Source of the DNA: Pseudomonas sp. BN102
GTDB taxonomy: Bacteria; Pseudomonadota; Gammaproteobacteria; Pseudomonadales; Pseudomonadaceae
NCBI RefSeq assembly: GCF_029871245.1
Contig: NZ_SSON01000075.1
Location: 76,943-140,942, forward strand
Length of the DNA stretch: 64,000 bases
Reading direction: 5' to 3'
Part shown: piece by piece, positions 1 through 9,097 of the stretch
How positions within the stretch are numbered: the first letter of the stretch is position 1
Layout: each line of letters starts with the position of its first letter
Position numbers and translations under genes: made by a program
Notes under the pieces: model-generated
What the model saw: only the letters and a program-made list of their open reading frames with translations
Database searches by the model: none
What the model was told of the DNA's origin: nothing

Positions 1-37
1 GCTCGTCGTCGACGATCAGGGCTCTCTGTCGGGTCAT
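1..37 (-). CDS. pilR: PilR response regulator, N-terminal fragment cut by window edge
   Basis: Only the first 12 codons are in the window, read leftwards from an ATG at 37. They encode MTRQRALIVDDE, the start of a response-regulator receiver domain (hydrophobic strand followed by the acidic Asp-Asp pocket). The start lies 2 bases after the stop of pilS, so the two are co-transcribed. PilR is the NtrC-type, sigma-54-dependent activator that works with PilS to switch on pilA. Identification rests on this short peptide plus the unmistakable PilS next door. Confidence 0.85.
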   Translation of the reverse strand, partial: MTRQRALIVDDE

Positions 38-39
38 GG

Positions 40-1641
40 TCAGCTCAGTTTGCGCGGGTGGGCAAAGGTGATGCGGAAGCAGCTGCCGCCTTGCTCGCGC
101 GGTTTGTAGTCGAGGCGGGCCTGGTTGCTCTCGCAGAGTTCGCGGGAGATGTAGAGGCCCAGGCCCGTGCCCTTGCTTTCGGTGGTGAAAAAGGGTTCGA
201 AGATATTGTGCACCTGCTCGGGTGGTATGCCTTCGCCGTCATCCTCGACTTCCAGCACCGGGAGGTCGTTTTCCGGATCACGGAAGAGCTTCAGCCAGAC
301 CTGGCCCTGGGTGTTCTGCTTGGCGCTGTAGCGCAGGCCGTTCTGCACCAGGTTGGTCAGCACCTGGGTCAGCTGGTGCGGGTCCATGCGGGTCTGCAGG
401 GTGCTGCCGAGGGTGGCCAGGTGCAGGGTCTGGCCGGGGCCGGCGGAGGTGCGGAACTCGCTGGCGAAGCGGGTCAGCCAATATTTGAGGTCAAGCAGCT
501 GCGGCTCCGATTGCCGGCGGCGGGAGAGCTGCAGGACGTTCTCGATCACCAGGTTCATGCGCCGCGAGTGGTCCTGGATGATCTGCGCCAGGCGCCGGTC
601 CGGGCCCTGCAGTTCTTCCGATTCCTGAAGGAGTTGGGCGGCATGGCTGATGGCGCCCAGGGGATTGCGGATCTCGTGGGCGATGCCGGCGGTCAGGCGC
701 CCGAGGGCGACCAGTTTGAGCTGCTGGGCTTGCTGGGCGATCTGCGAGATGTCCTCGAGGAACACCAGGGTGTTCTGCTGGCTGCCACGCTGCAGGTGGA
801 CGAAGCTTGGTTGCAGCGTCGGACCGTCGACGAAGGCCTGGATGCCCTGCGGTCGGAGGGTAGGGTTGGCCAGCCAGTGCTGGAGGCTCTTCAGCAACTC
901 CGGGCACTGCGAGTCGAGCACCTGCCCGGCGAGTTCGTCCTTGCCCAGCAGGTTCTGGGCGCCGTTGTTGGCGAGCAGTATGTGGTTCTGCGGGTCCAGT
1001 ACCAGGATGCCGGTGCGCATGCGCTCGAGTATCTGGGCGTTCAGTGCTTCCAGGTTGGCGACGTCCTCGGCACGCTGTTCGGCCAGGGTTTCGCTGGTTT
1101 GCAGACGGCGGCTCAAAGCCTGGATGAACAGGGCCGCGGCGAAGCAGAGGGCGCCAAAGCCGCCGGCCTGGACGAACTGGCTGGAAGCTTGCGGGTGGCT
1201 GAGGCTGAGGTAGAAGGTCAGGTAGATCAGCCCTATGGTCGCCACCGCTGCCACCAGCAGGCCGATGCGCCCGCGCAGCAGGATATTGGAGATGGCCACC
1301 GAGACCACCACCAGGTTGGCGATGCCGCTGGGGGTGCCGCCCGCCGCGAAGAACAGGCAGGACAGAAGCAGCACGTCCACCAGGGCCAGACTGAACACCT
1401 GCACCATGCTCCGCGGGCGCTGCACCAGCGCGGCGATCAGGGTATTGAGGATCAGGTAGAACCAACTGGCCTTGCGGAACAGGTCCGGTTGGGCCAGGTC
1501 GAGCAGGCTGTCGTCCAGGTCGCTGGAGATCAGCAGCACCAGCGCCAGGCCGATCAGCAGCCGGTAGAGGCTGTAGAGACGGAAGATGCGCCGCCCCTGG
1601 GCGCTCAGGGAGCTGGGGGCGGGCCGGGTATCAGCGCTCAC
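40..1641 (-). CDS. pilS: PilS, membrane sensor histidine kinase for type IV pilin expression
   Basis: Sensor kinase of 533 residues that phosphorylates PilR and so controls pilA in the inner membrane. About six hydrophobic segments fill residues 20-180, followed by a PAS-like region and a coiled stretch. The H box (GIAHEIRNPLGA) places the phospho-His near 322; N box near 430-434, G1 (DDGEGIP) near 467, G2 (GTGLGL) near 491. The GTG start at 1641 was chosen because it gives a length close to the 530 residues of the P. aeruginosa protein; the frame stays open upstream to an ATG at 1833 but that stretch is low-complexity shadow of the next gene. The start overlaps the end of the PP0621-type gene by 11 bases, and pilR follows after 2 bases. 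Confidence 0.95.
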   Translation of the reverse strand: MSADTRPAPSSLSAQGRRIFRLYSLYRLLIGLALVLLISSDLDDSLLDLAQPDLFRKASWFYLILNTLIAALVQRPRSMVQVFSLALVDVLLLSCLFFAAGGTPSGIANLVVVSVAISNILLRGRIGLLVAAVATIGLIYLTFYLSLSHPQASSQFVQAGGFGALCFAAALFIQALSRRLQTSETLAEQRAEDVANLEALNAQILERMRTGILVLDPQNHILLANNGAQNLLGKDELAGQVLDSQCPELLKSLQHWLANPTLRPQGIQAFVDGPTLQPSFVHLQRGSQQNTLVFLEDISQIAQQAQQLKLVALGRLTAGIAHEIRNPLGAISHAAQLLQESEELQGPDRRLAQIIQDHSRRMNLVIENVLQLSRRRQSEPQLLDLKYWLTRFASEFRTSAGPGQTLHLATLGSTLQTRMDPHQLTQVLTNLVQNGLRYSAKQNTQGQVWLKLFRDPENDLPVLEVEDDGEGIPPEQVHNIFEPFFTTESKGTGLGLYISRELCESNQARLDYKPREQGGSCFRITFAHPRKLS

Positions 1642-1867
1642 CAGGGCTCTGGTCCTGTTCGAGATGGGCCCGGCTGCAGTACCAGCGGTCGTCCCGGGAC
1701 AGGGCGAGGGTGCGGGGAACGTGCACGCCGCATTGGGCGCAACGCACCATGGGCTGGGTTTCTTCGTCCTGGCGCGGGGCCGGGCGGGGCTTCGAAGGGG
1801 TCTTGAAGCGGCGCCACAGCCAGATGGCGGCAAAGATCACGGCAATCCAGAACAGCAGGCGAAACAT
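1631..1867 (-). CDS. PP0621-family small membrane protein
   Basis: A 78-residue protein with one N-terminal membrane segment (FRLLFWIAVIFAAIWLW), a basic Pro-rich linker, then a Cys-rich C-terminus with C-x2-C (CAQC) and a later YCSRAHLEQ. The arrangement matches the short PP0621-type proteins found upstream of pilS in Pseudomonas; no function is known. The Cys/His spacing suggests metal binding, which is inference. It overlaps the GTG start of pilS by 11 bases, so translational coupling is likely. A longer in-frame reading exists upstream of the ATG at 1867 but it is not conserved-looking. Confidence 0.8.
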   Translation of the reverse strand: MFRLLFWIAVIFAAIWLWRRFKTPSKPRPAPRQDEETQPMVRCAQCGVHVPRTLALSRDDRWYCSRAHLEQDQSPGER

Positions 1868-2039
1868 GCCGAAGGTGCTCTCATTTCGATGGGAAGCTGG
1901 CAGTTTAGCCAAGCCGGCTGTCCGCGCACAGAGACCAGCCGCACGCTGTCGCACCTTGCCTGGTTTTCGCTGGGTGCGAGGCGGAGTATGGTGGCGATGA
2001 GACGCGTTCGATGCCTTGGACAACGCTGAGGAGGCGGCC

Positions 2040-3671
2040 ATGCGCCAGAGCCTGCGAATCGTGATGGCCCAGCTCAATCTCCGTGTTGGCGATGTTCACG
2101 GGAATGTCGAGCGGATCATCGAAGCGGCAAATTCCGCGCGCGAGGCCTGGGAAGCGGATGTCATCGTCTTCCCCGAGCTTTCCCTGTGCGGCTATCCGCC
2201 GGAAGACCTGCTGCTGCGCTCCAGCATGCAGCGGCGCGTCGAGCGGGGCCTGCAGCGCCTGCGCGACGAAGTGCGCGGCATCTACCTGGTGGTGGGCTAT
2301 CCCTGGCTGGAGGACGAGCTGCGCTACAACGCCTGCGCAGTGATAGCCGACGGCCAGTTGCTGGCCACCTATTACAAGCAGCGGCTGCCCAACTACCGGG
2401 TGTTCGACGAGAAGCGCTACTTCGAGCCGGGCCTGCAGCCCTGTGTGGTGGATATCAAGGGCGTGCCGGTGGCGTTGTCCATCTGCGAAGACATCTGGTT
2501 TCCCGAGCCCATGGAACAGGCCCGGGCGGCAGGCGCGCAGCTGATGCTGAGCCTGAACGCCTCGCCCTTCCATCTGGACAAGCAGCTCGAGCGTGAGGAA
2601 CTGCTGGCCGAGCGGGTGGCGGAGGGCGAGATACCGGTGATCTACGTCAACCAGGTCGGCGGCCAGGACGAGCTGGTATTCGACGGCGGGAGTTGCGTGA
2701 TGGACGCCGGTGGCATGATCTGCCAACGCGCGCCGGCCTTCGTCGAAGGCCTCTACCCGGTCGACCTGCAGTTGCAGGAAGGCTGCTGGATGCCACGCCG
2801 GACCCACTGCGCCGAGTTGCCGGAGCTGGAGGCGAGCGCCTACCAGGCATTGGTGGTGGGCGTGCGTGATTACGTGCAGAAGAATGGCTTCAAGGGCGTG
2901 GTGCTGGGGCTGTCCGGCGGCATCGATTCCGCCCTGACCCTGGCGGTGGCGGTCGATGCCCTGGGACCGGAGCGGGTCGAGGCGGTGATGATGCCCTATC
3001 ACTACACCGCGCAGATCAGCCTGGAGGATGCCGAGACCGAAGCGCGTCTGCTAGGCGTCGCCTACCGGGTGCTGCCGATCGCCCCCATTGTGGATGCCTT
3101 CCACCAGGCCCTGGTGCCTGTGTTCGACGGCCATGCCCGCGACGCCAGCGAAGAGAACCTGCAGGCGCGCTGCCGTGGCGCCCTGTTGATGGCGATTTCC
3201 AACAAGAAGGGCAGCCTGGTCCTGACTACCGGGAACAAGAGCGAGCTGGCGGTGGGCTATGCGACCCTGTACGGCGACATGGCCGGCGGCTTCGACGTGC
3301 TCAAGGACGTGCCCAAGACCCTGGTGTTTCGCCTGGCCGAGTACCGCAACAGTCTGGGGCCGGTGATTCCGCCACGGGTGATCGAGCGGCCACCTTCGGC
3401 CGAACTCGCACCGGGGCAGCAGGATGAGGATTCATTGCCGCCCTATCCGCTGCTGGACGAGATCCTCAAGCTCTATATCGAGCACGACCTGTCGGCCAAC
3501 GCCATCATTGCCGAGGGGTTCGACGAGGATACGGTGAACCGCGTGCTGCGCATGGTCGACCGCAACGAATACAAGCGGCGACAGGCGGCGGTCGGGGTGC
3601 GGGTGACCCAGCGCGGCTTCGGCCGGGACCGGCGCTATCCCATCACTTCCGGTTGGCGGCTGGGGGACTGA
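2040..3671 (+). CDS. nadE: Glutamine-dependent NAD+ synthetase
   Basis: A 543-residue two-domain enzyme that amidates deamido-NAD to NAD+ with glutamine and ATP. The N-terminal nitrilase-type glutaminase domain shows the Glu-Lys-Cys triad: Glu46 (FPELSLCGYPPEDL), Lys113 (YKQRLPNY), Cys149 (SICEDIWFP). The C-terminal synthetase has the PP-loop SGGIDS near 292 and the TGNKSE motif. The ATG at 2040 is preceded by a GAGGAGG ribosome site; an in-frame ATG at 2016 lacks one. It is divergent from the pilS operon. It resembles the long bacterial NadE form rather than the short ammonia-dependent form. Confidence 0.92.
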   Translation: MRQSLRIVMAQLNLRVGDVHGNVERIIEAANSAREAWEADVIVFPELSLCGYPPEDLLLRSSMQRRVERGLQRLRDEVRGIYLVVGYPWLEDELRYNACAVIADGQLLATYYKQRLPNYRVFDEKRYFEPGLQPCVVDIKGVPVALSICEDIWFPEPMEQARAAGAQLMLSLNASPFHLDKQLEREELLAERVAEGEIPVIYVNQVGGQDELVFDGGSCVMDAGGMICQRAPAFVEGLYPVDLQLQEGCWMPRRTHCAELPELEASAYQALVVGVRDYVQKNGFKGVVLGLSGGIDSALTLAVAVDALGPERVEAVMMPYHYTAQISLEDAETEARLLGVAYRVLPIAPIVDAFHQALVPVFDGHARDASEENLQARCRGALLMAISNKKGSLVLTTGNKSELAVGYATLYGDMAGGFDVLKDVPKTLVFRLAEYRNSLGPVIPPRVIERPPSAELAPGQQDEDSLPPYPLLDEILKLYIEHDLSANAIIAEGFDEDTVNRVLRMVDRNEYKRRQAAVGVRVTQRGFGRDRRYPITSGWRLGD

Positions 3672-3677
3672 GTTCCA

Positions 3678-3747
3678 TGCGAAATCCGCCTGCGCGTATC
3701 GACCTGTCGTTGAGCGCAGGCTCCTCATCGCCCGATGAAGTTTCGCA
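3678..3747. repeat. Nested inverted repeats (possible three-way-junction hairpin) after nadE
   Basis: Outer arms TGCGAAA (3678-3684) and TTTCGCA (3741-3747) enclose two inner hairpins: CCTGCGC/GCGCAGG (3689-3695 with 3714-3720) and CATCG-CC-CGATG (3726-3737). No T-run follows, so it is not a simple terminator. It lies between the convergent ends of nadE and the phosphatase gene. Could be a decayed repetitive element or a structured 3' end. Confidence 0.45.
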
Positions 3748-3792
3748 TTGAACCCTGGTCCTGATGTCCTGCGGTTGCTTGGCAGGGGCCTT

Positions 3793-4620
3793 CTATCCTG
3801 TGGTAGCTGGCCCCCCGACGCTGTCAGCGAGTATCGCCAGCGCCTTGGCATGTAGCTCGGCATTGGCGCTCGCCAGTACGTTGACCCGTCCCTCCAGCCG
3901 TAGCGGATTGCCTTGCCAGTCGGTCACGACCCCACCCGCACCCTCGATCACCGGTATCTGCGCGGCGATATCGTAGGGATAGACATTGGCCTCCACCAGC
4001 AGGTCTACCTGACCCAGCGCCAGGAGGCCGGCGGCGTAGCAGTCGTGGGAATAGCGGGTCAGGCTGACCGCTTGTTGCAAGCAAATGAAGGATGCGAGCT
4101 GGGACTGTTCGAAGCAGGCAAGGTCCGAGGTGTAGAGCACCGCTGTGGCCAGATCGGTACAGGCGGACGTACGGATTGGCTGGTCGTTCAGCACGCTTGC
4201 ACGCAACGCACTGGCCTGCCAGCGCTCGCCGGTGATCGGCTGGTCGATCATTCCGAGCACGGGGGCGCCTCGATAGCTGAGGGCGATCTGCGTACCGAAG
4301 CACAGCGAACCTGACAGGAACGACTTGGTGCCGTCGATCGGGTCGAGATGCCAGCACCACTCCGCATCCGGGTTGCGATGGGCGAACTCCTCGCCTTTGA
4401 TGCCGTGATCCGGGAAGGTCGCTTCGATACGCTGGCGCATCATCCGTTCCACTTCGCGGTCGGCAATGGTCACAGGACTGGCATCCCCCTTCGCGTCCAC
4501 GGCCAGCCGGGTGCGGAAATAACGCTTGATGATCGTTCTCGCCTCATCGGCCATCGCGTGGGCGAGTGGCATGGCCGCAGCGGGCAGGGGCTGTCGGGAA
4601 GTGGGCTTCATTGGGGGCAT
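3793..4620 (-). CDS. Inositol-monophosphatase-family phosphatase
   Basis: A 275-residue member of the Mg-dependent IMPase/FIG superfamily, which includes inositol monophosphatase, HisN-type histidinol phosphatase and CysQ. Metal-binding motifs are visible: GEEF and DPIDGTKSF in the first half, and YPYDIAA in place of the usual WDxAA in the second. The substrate cannot be read from sequence. The gene follows the GntR regulator: the internal ATG at 4611 makes an ATGA overlap with the regulator stop, while the ATG at 4620 overlaps by 13 bases and has a slightly better upstream purine run. Its place beside an ABC importer suggests it dephosphorylates the imported solute (inference). Confidence 0.82.
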   Translation of the reverse strand: MPPMKPTSRQPLPAAAMPLAHAMADEARTIIKRYFRTRLAVDAKGDASPVTIADREVERMMRQRIEATFPDHGIKGEEFAHRNPDAEWCWHLDPIDGTKSFLSGSLCFGTQIALSYRGAPVLGMIDQPITGERWQASALRASVLNDQPIRTSACTDLATAVLYTSDLACFEQSQLASFICLQQAVSLTRYSHDCYAAGLLALGQVDLLVEANVYPYDIAAQIPVIEGAGGVVTDWQGNPLRLEGRVNVLASANAELHAKALAILADSVGGPATTG

Positions 4621-5339
4621 CTGTCCGGCTCCGGTGCAAAGTGCAGTTCCAGTGCCTCGAAGCGCCAGAACTCTCTATCCAGTTGAATGACCCGGCCTTG
4701 CTCATCGGTCTTGATACGCCGGATATAGAGGCCGGGTGCGCCATTGCTGCAGCCGAGCAACTGCTGTGGCTGCCCCTCCAGCCGCACTGGCCGGATCTTG
4801 AGATCGGCCAGTTTCGGCCTGATGGCGAACTCCTGCTCCCAGACTTCGGTGAAGGAGCGCCCCGCCAGTTTCGTGGGGTAGTTCGGCGCATGCTGACAAT
4901 TGATCAGCACGTCGTGGACGAAGATCCGGTGACCATTGAAGGCTCCCCAACCCTGGACGCGCAGGAGCGTGGCACCCGGCTGGATGCCGAAATCGGCGGC
5001 CAGGTCGGAATCGGCCTCGATCGTCTCCTGCGAGAGATCCTGCCAGGTTGCTTCCCCCTGCTCGGAGGCAGCGCGCTGGAAGCTGACATAGCTCAGCGGG
5101 TCATAGATGAAGCGGGGTTGCGCAACAAACCAGCCCTTCCTATCGAGGCGGAAAATCGCACCCTCATTTTCCAGCGCCAGCAGCGCCTGGCGCAGTGACA
5201 TCCGCTTCACACCCAGGGATTCCCCCAGCTCTCGTTCTGGCGGCAGCTTTTCCCCCGCGCGCCAGCGCTGCTGACGTAATGCGTCCTTCAACGCCTGTCG
5301 GGCAATACCGGCGGACGTCATGGTGGACTCGTTTTCCAT
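4608..5339 (-). CDS. GntR/HutC-family transcriptional regulator with UTRA domain
   Basis: A 243-residue regulator. The winged-helix domain covers about residues 10-75 (GEKLPPERELGESLGVKRMS, then RQALLALENEGAIFRLDRKG), and the rest is a UTRA ligand-binding domain (FTEVWEQEF, LYIRRIKTDEQGR, FWRFEALEL). HutC-type regulators usually repress uptake and catabolic operons until a small ligand, often a phosphorylated sugar or amino acid derivative, binds UTRA. It is divergent from the Dpp-like importer and overlaps the phosphatase gene. Two palindromes in the shared promoter region fit the HutC-subfamily operator. AGGAAG precedes the ATG. Confidence 0.9.
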   Translation of the reverse strand: MENESTMTSAGIARQALKDALRQQRWRAGEKLPPERELGESLGVKRMSLRQALLALENEGAIFRLDRKGWFVAQPRFIYDPLSYVSFQRAASEQGEATWQDLSQETIEADSDLAADFGIQPGATLLRVQGWGAFNGHRIFVHDVLINCQHAPNYPTKLAGRSFTEVWEQEFAIRPKLADLKIRPVRLEGQPQQLLGCSNGAPGLYIRRIKTDEQGRVIQLDREFWRFEALELHFAPEPDRCPQ

Positions 5340-5379
5340 CTTCCTGAATTCCTCGAGGCTTAACGAAATCGTAACAAGC

Positions 5380-5416
5380 TTGGTTTAAACCAATGTCTGT
5401 GCTCTGGTTTAAACCA
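5380..5416. promoter_or_regulatory. Two palindromic operators for the GntR/HutC regulator
   Basis: TTGGTTTAAACCAA at 5380-5393 is a perfect 14-bp palindrome and TGGTTTAAACCA at 5405-5416 a perfect 12-bp palindrome; their centres are 24 bp apart, so they lie on nearly the same face of the helix. Both match the TGGTnTAnACCA pattern of HutC-type regulators such as DasR and PhnF. They sit between the divergent regulator and importer genes, so they likely control both. Confidence 0.82.
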
Positions 5417-5486
5417 ATCTAACGGAATGGTTGGTCAATGACAGTGACCGTTTGATGACACCGACAACAGCTTGAGGAACAAGAAG

Positions 5487-7034
5487 ATGAATCGCTTCTC
5501 CCGTAGGTTCTGCACCCTGCTGGGCACCGCTGTGCTCAGTGCAAGCACCGGTCAGGCCATGGCCGTCAGCCAGACGAACCTGACCGTGGCGGTCACCAAG
5601 AACCCGTCCCGCCTCGACCCGATGGCCGAGAACAGCAACGTCAACGCCCGGGTGATGAAGAATGTGCTGGAAACCCTGATCTACACCGACAGCCAGGCCG
5701 GCGGCGAGTTGAAGCCGGGGCTGGCGCAGAGCTGGCGGCGGCTCGATGACCGGACCCTCGAGTTCAGCCTGCGCCAGGGTGTTCAGTGCCATAACGGCGA
5801 GGCCTTCGATGCCGATGATGTGGCCTTCAGCCTGGGATCGCAGCGTTTTCTGGGTGAGCAGGCGCCCGGCTGGGGCATCGCTCGCGAATACCTGGGTGGC
5901 CTGGAACAGGTCGATGTGCGCGACAGCCATACCGTGCGTATCCGGTTCTCCCAGCCGGACCCCTTGCTGGAACTGCGCTTCGCCAACTGGATGAGCGAGA
6001 TGGTCTGCAAGGACGCCTTCCAGGCGGCCGGCAGCTGGGAAAACTGGCTCAAGCAGCCGATCGGCACCGGCCCCTATCGCCTGGCAGAAGTGCGGCATGG
6101 CGATTACATCAAGCTGCAAGCGTTCGACCGCTACTGGGGCGAAAAGGCGCCGGTCAACAGCGTGACCTTCAAGGAAGTCCCGGAAACCGCAGCCCGGATC
6201 GCCGGCCTGAAATCCGGTGATTACCAGATCGCTACCGAACTGACGCCTGACCAGTTCGAGCTGCTCAAGTCCAATGGCGCTACCCGGATCGAAGGCGGCC
6301 CGATTCGCAACATCCGCGTCATTGTCTTCGACGAGAACCACCCCCAGTTGAAAGATCCGAAGATGCGTCAGGCACTCAGCCTTGCCATTGACCGCCAGTT
6401 GATCGTCGACACCCTGTATGGCGGGCACACCTCCGTGCCCAACGGGCTGCAGATGGAGGTCTTCGGTGACCTCTACATCGGCGACTTCAAGGGCACTTCG
6501 TACGACCCCGAAAAAGCGCGCCAGCTGCTGAAGGAGGCCGGCTACAAGGGCGAGCCGATCGCTTACCGCTATCTCCAGGACTACTACGCCGGTGAGGTCA
6601 GTACGGCGCAGATCCTGGTGGAGATGTGGCGCCAGGTGGGGCTCAACGTCACGCTGGAGCCGAAGGAAAACTGGGCCCAGATCGAGGACGACCCGAAAGG
6701 CCGAGGCATCTTCAACTGGTCCAACAGTGCCGAATACCCCGATCCCCTGGGGCAGATCTACCGCCTGTATGGTCCCGAAGGGTGGTTCCAGCGCAATCAC
6801 ACCTACCAGAGCGAGGCCTTCAATCACTGGGGCGATCAGCTCAAGGGGACCGACAAGGCGAAGCGTGTCGAGGCCATGCGCCAGCTGCTGGAAGTCTACG
6901 AGCGCCAGGATCCGCCGGGTACCTACCTGCACACCTTGCCGATGTACTACGGCGTGCGCAGTGAGCTGGCCTGGGCTCCCTCTGACAATCCCTTCATGGA
7001 CCTGAGCAGCCGAGCTTTGCGGGTCAAGGACTGA
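5487..7034 (+). CDS. Periplasmic solute-binding protein, SBP_bac_5 (DppA/OppA) family
   Basis: A 515-residue exported binding protein of the peptide/nickel/opine class. A signal peptide spans residues 1-25 (basic MNRFSRR, hydrophobic core, cleavage after AMA). The mature part has family hallmarks: RLDPMAENSNVNARVMKNVLETL, the HNGEAFDADDVAFSL motif and PIGTGPYRL. The ATG at 5487 has GAGGAA nine bases upstream; the in-frame TTG at 5472 lacks a ribosome site. It is the first gene of a five-gene importer operon. Members of this family bind peptides, glutathione, nickel chelates, opines or sugar phosphodiesters, so the ligand is open. Confidence 0.92.
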   Translation: MNRFSRRFCTLLGTAVLSASTGQAMAVSQTNLTVAVTKNPSRLDPMAENSNVNARVMKNVLETLIYTDSQAGGELKPGLAQSWRRLDDRTLEFSLRQGVQCHNGEAFDADDVAFSLGSQRFLGEQAPGWGIAREYLGGLEQVDVRDSHTVRIRFSQPDPLLELRFANWMSEMVCKDAFQAAGSWENWLKQPIGTGPYRLAEVRHGDYIKLQAFDRYWGEKAPVNSVTFKEVPETAARIAGLKSGDYQIATELTPDQFELLKSNGATRIEGGPIRNIRVIVFDENHPQLKDPKMRQALSLAIDRQLIVDTLYGGHTSVPNGLQMEVFGDLYIGDFKGTSYDPEKARQLLKEAGYKGEPIAYRYLQDYYAGEVSTAQILVEMWRQVGLNVTLEPKENWAQIEDDPKGRGIFNWSNSAEYPDPLGQIYRLYGPEGWFQRNHTYQSEAFNHWGDQLKGTDKAKRVEAMRQLLEVYERQDPPGTYLHTLPMYYGVRSELAWAPSDNPFMDLSSRALRVKD

Positions 7035-7097
7035 TCGCGGTCTTTCCCTTCGTGTGGGGCGGGTCACTCCGCCCTGCCTGTCTGGTCAGGAGTTTCC

Positions 7098-8093
7098 ATG
7101 CAACCTTTGTTAGATATCCGCAACTTGCAGGTTGCCTTCGTCGCCGGCGGCTCCAGTGTCCCGGTGGTTCGTGGTGTCGATCTGCAGGTGGAGCGGGGCG
7201 AGATAGTCGGCCTGGTCGGTGAAAGTGGCAGCGGCAAGAGCGTTACCTGCATGGCCGCCATGGGGCTGCTGGATGGCAATGCCCGGCTCAGTGGCGAGAT
7301 TTGCTGGGATGGCCAGCCGATCCCCAGCCAGGACGACCGCGCCATGAGCCGGCTGCGTGGCAACGAGCTGGCGATGATTTTCCAGGATCCGATGAGCGCG
7401 CTGAACCCGGTGCAGACCATTGGACGTCAGTTGTTCGAGGCCATCCGTCTCAATGACCCCGACCGACGCGGCCGTCAGGCCTTGAAGGAGCGGGCTCTGC
7501 AGTTGCTCGGTCATGTCGGTGTCCCGGACCCCGAGCAGCGCTTGCAGGCCTATCCGCACCAACTGTCGGGTGGCCTGAACCAGCGGGTGGTGATCGCCAT
7601 GATGCTGGCCGGCAATCCGCGCCTGCTGATCGCCGATGAGCCTACTACCGCGCTGGATGTCACCGTCCAGGCGCAGATCATCGAGCTGCTGCGTCAACTG
7701 CGCGACCAGCGCGGCATGTCGATCATTCTGGTGACCCACGATCTTGGCGTGGTGGTCCAGGCCTGCGACCGCGTCGTGGTGATGTATTGCGGCCAGATCG
7801 TCGAGAGCGGACCCGTGGAGGTCGTCTTCCGCTCGCCGTGCCATCCCTACACGCGGGGACTCCTGGCCTCATTGCCACGGTTCGACAGCGACGACGACAC
7901 CCTGATGGCGATCCCCGGCATGGTGCCGCCACCCCAGGAACTGGGAGTGGGATGTGCCTTCGCTCCGCGTTGTCCGGATGCCTCGGCCATCTGCCGGAGC
8001 AGCATGCCGACCAACCAGTTCGCCGAGGCTGGCCATTCATTCGCCTGCTTCTTCCCCACTACCGTGCCATCGAATCGAGTGCCGTCACGATGA
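7098..8093 (+). CDS. Dipeptide-type ABC transporter ATP-binding subunit (DppD-like)
   Basis: A 331-residue ATPase energising the importer at the inner membrane. Walker A is GESGSGKS (near residues 40-47), the signature is LSGGLNQRV, Walker [13 protein letters not shown], and the switch His lies in VTHDLGVV. The C-terminal extension carries the Cys-containing oligo/dipeptide ATPase motif ([15 protein letters not shown]). The signature has N where most relatives have R or Q, a small deviation. Its stop overlaps the start of the next ATPase (ATGA). Confidence 0.93.
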   Translation: MQPLLDIRNLQVAFVAGGSSVPVVRGVDLQVERGEIVGLVGESGSGKSVTCMAAMGLLDGNARLSGEICWDGQPIPSQDDRAMSRLRGNELAMIFQDPMSALNPVQTIGRQLFEAIRLNDPDRRGRQALKERALQLLGHVGVPDPEQRLQAYPHQLSGGLNQRVVIAMMLAGNPRLLIADEPTTALDVTVQAQIIELLRQLRDQRGMSIILVTHDLGVVVQACDRVVVMYCGQIVESGPVEVVFRSPCHPYTRGLLASLPRFDSDDDTLMAIPGMVPPPQELGVGCAFAPRCPDASAICRSSMPTNQFAEAGHSFACFFPTTVPSNRVPSR

Positions 8094-9097
8094 TCCCCGC
8101 AATTCCAGACCGGCCCCTGCTGCAGGTCGCCGATCTGCGCTGTGCTTATCCAACCAGCAGGCGCAATCACTTGTTCGCCCCGCGCCAGTGGGTGCATGCC
8201 GTCAACGGGGTCAGCTTCGCTATTCAATCGGGCGAAGCCTTTGGCCTGGTGGGCGAAAGCGGCTGCGGCAAATCGACGACGGCCAAGCTGATCCTGAACA
8301 TGGCCCGCGCCAGCGCAGGGTCCGTGCGTTACCGCGGGCAGGAGTTGATCGGCCGCTCCGAATCCGAATGGATTGCCTTGCGCCAACGCCTCCAGTACGT
8401 GTTCCAGGACCCGCTCGGCGCACTGGACCCACGTATGACCGCGCTCGATCAGGTGATCGAGCCCTTGACCATCCATCGCCTTGGCGACCGGGCCAGGCGG
8501 CGCGATTTGGCACAGGCGCTGATGCAGGGCGTCGGGTTGCTGCCGGGCCAGATGACCAAGTACCCCCATGAACTGAGTGGCGGCCAGCGTCAGCGTGTGG
8601 TGTTGGCCCGGGCGCTGGTGCTGGAACCAGAGCTGCTGGTCTGCGACGAGCCGATCTCGGCGCTGGACGTGTCGATCCAGGCCCAGATCGTCAACCTGCT
8701 GCAGCAATTGCGCCGCGAGCGGGGGCTGACGCTGTTGTTCATCAGTCATGATCTTTCTGTCGTGCGGCACCTGTGCGATCGGGTCGCGGTAATGTACCTG
8801 GGGCGGATAGTGGAGATGGGCCGTGCCAACGAACTGTTCCGTGCACCGCGTCATCCCTACACCCGGGCGCTGGTCTCGGCGATTCCCACCCTGGCTCCCG
8901 GAGCTCCCCAGCAGCGGATCCAGCTCCGAGGTGAGCCACCGAGTCCGGCCAGCCCGCCGACCGGCTGCCCATTCCACCCGCGCTGCAGCCAGGCCACCGA
9001 CCGTTGCCGACAGCAGCAGCCCGAACTCGAAGGCGACAGCCGGCACCACGCGGTCGCGTGCTTCCATGCCGAGCGGCTGGCCAGGGAGGTGGCCTGA
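8090..9097 (+). CDS. Dipeptide-type ABC transporter ATP-binding subunit (DppF-like)
   Basis: Second ATPase of the importer, 335 residues, starting at the ATG that overlaps the previous stop (ATGA, 8090-8093). Walker A GESGCGKST, signature LSGGQRQRV, Walker B LLVCDEPISALD, switch His in FISHDLSVV. The C-terminus has the paired Cys motif CPFHPRCSQATDRC. The insert LFAPRQWVHAVNGVSF near residue 25-40 is typical of the DppF/OppF partner. It overlaps the permease start by one base (TGATG). Confidence 0.93.
   Translation: MIPAIPDRPLLQVADLRCAYPTSRRNHLFAPRQWVHAVNGVSFAIQSGEAFGLVGESGCGKSTTAKLILNMARASAGSVRYRGQELIGRSESEWIALRQRLQYVFQDPLGALDPRMTALDQVIEPLTIHRLGDRARRRDLAQALMQGVGLLPGQMTKYPHELSGGQRQRVVLARALVLEPELLVCDEPISALDVSIQAQIVNLLQQLRRERGLTLLFISHDLSVVRHLCDRVAVMYLGRIVEMGRANELFRAPRHPYTRALVSAIPTLAPGAPQQRIQLRGEPPSPASPPTGCPFHPRCSQATDRCRQQQPELEGDSRHHAVACFHAERLAREVA

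Noticed and set aside
58-1806. 582-codon open frame opposite pilS
   Set aside because: GC-rich antisense shadow; low-complexity Ala/Gly/Val protein with no family features, while pilS is intact on the other strand.
1905-3002. 365-codon open frame opposite nadE
   Set aside because: His/Gln-rich shadow of the nadE coding strand.
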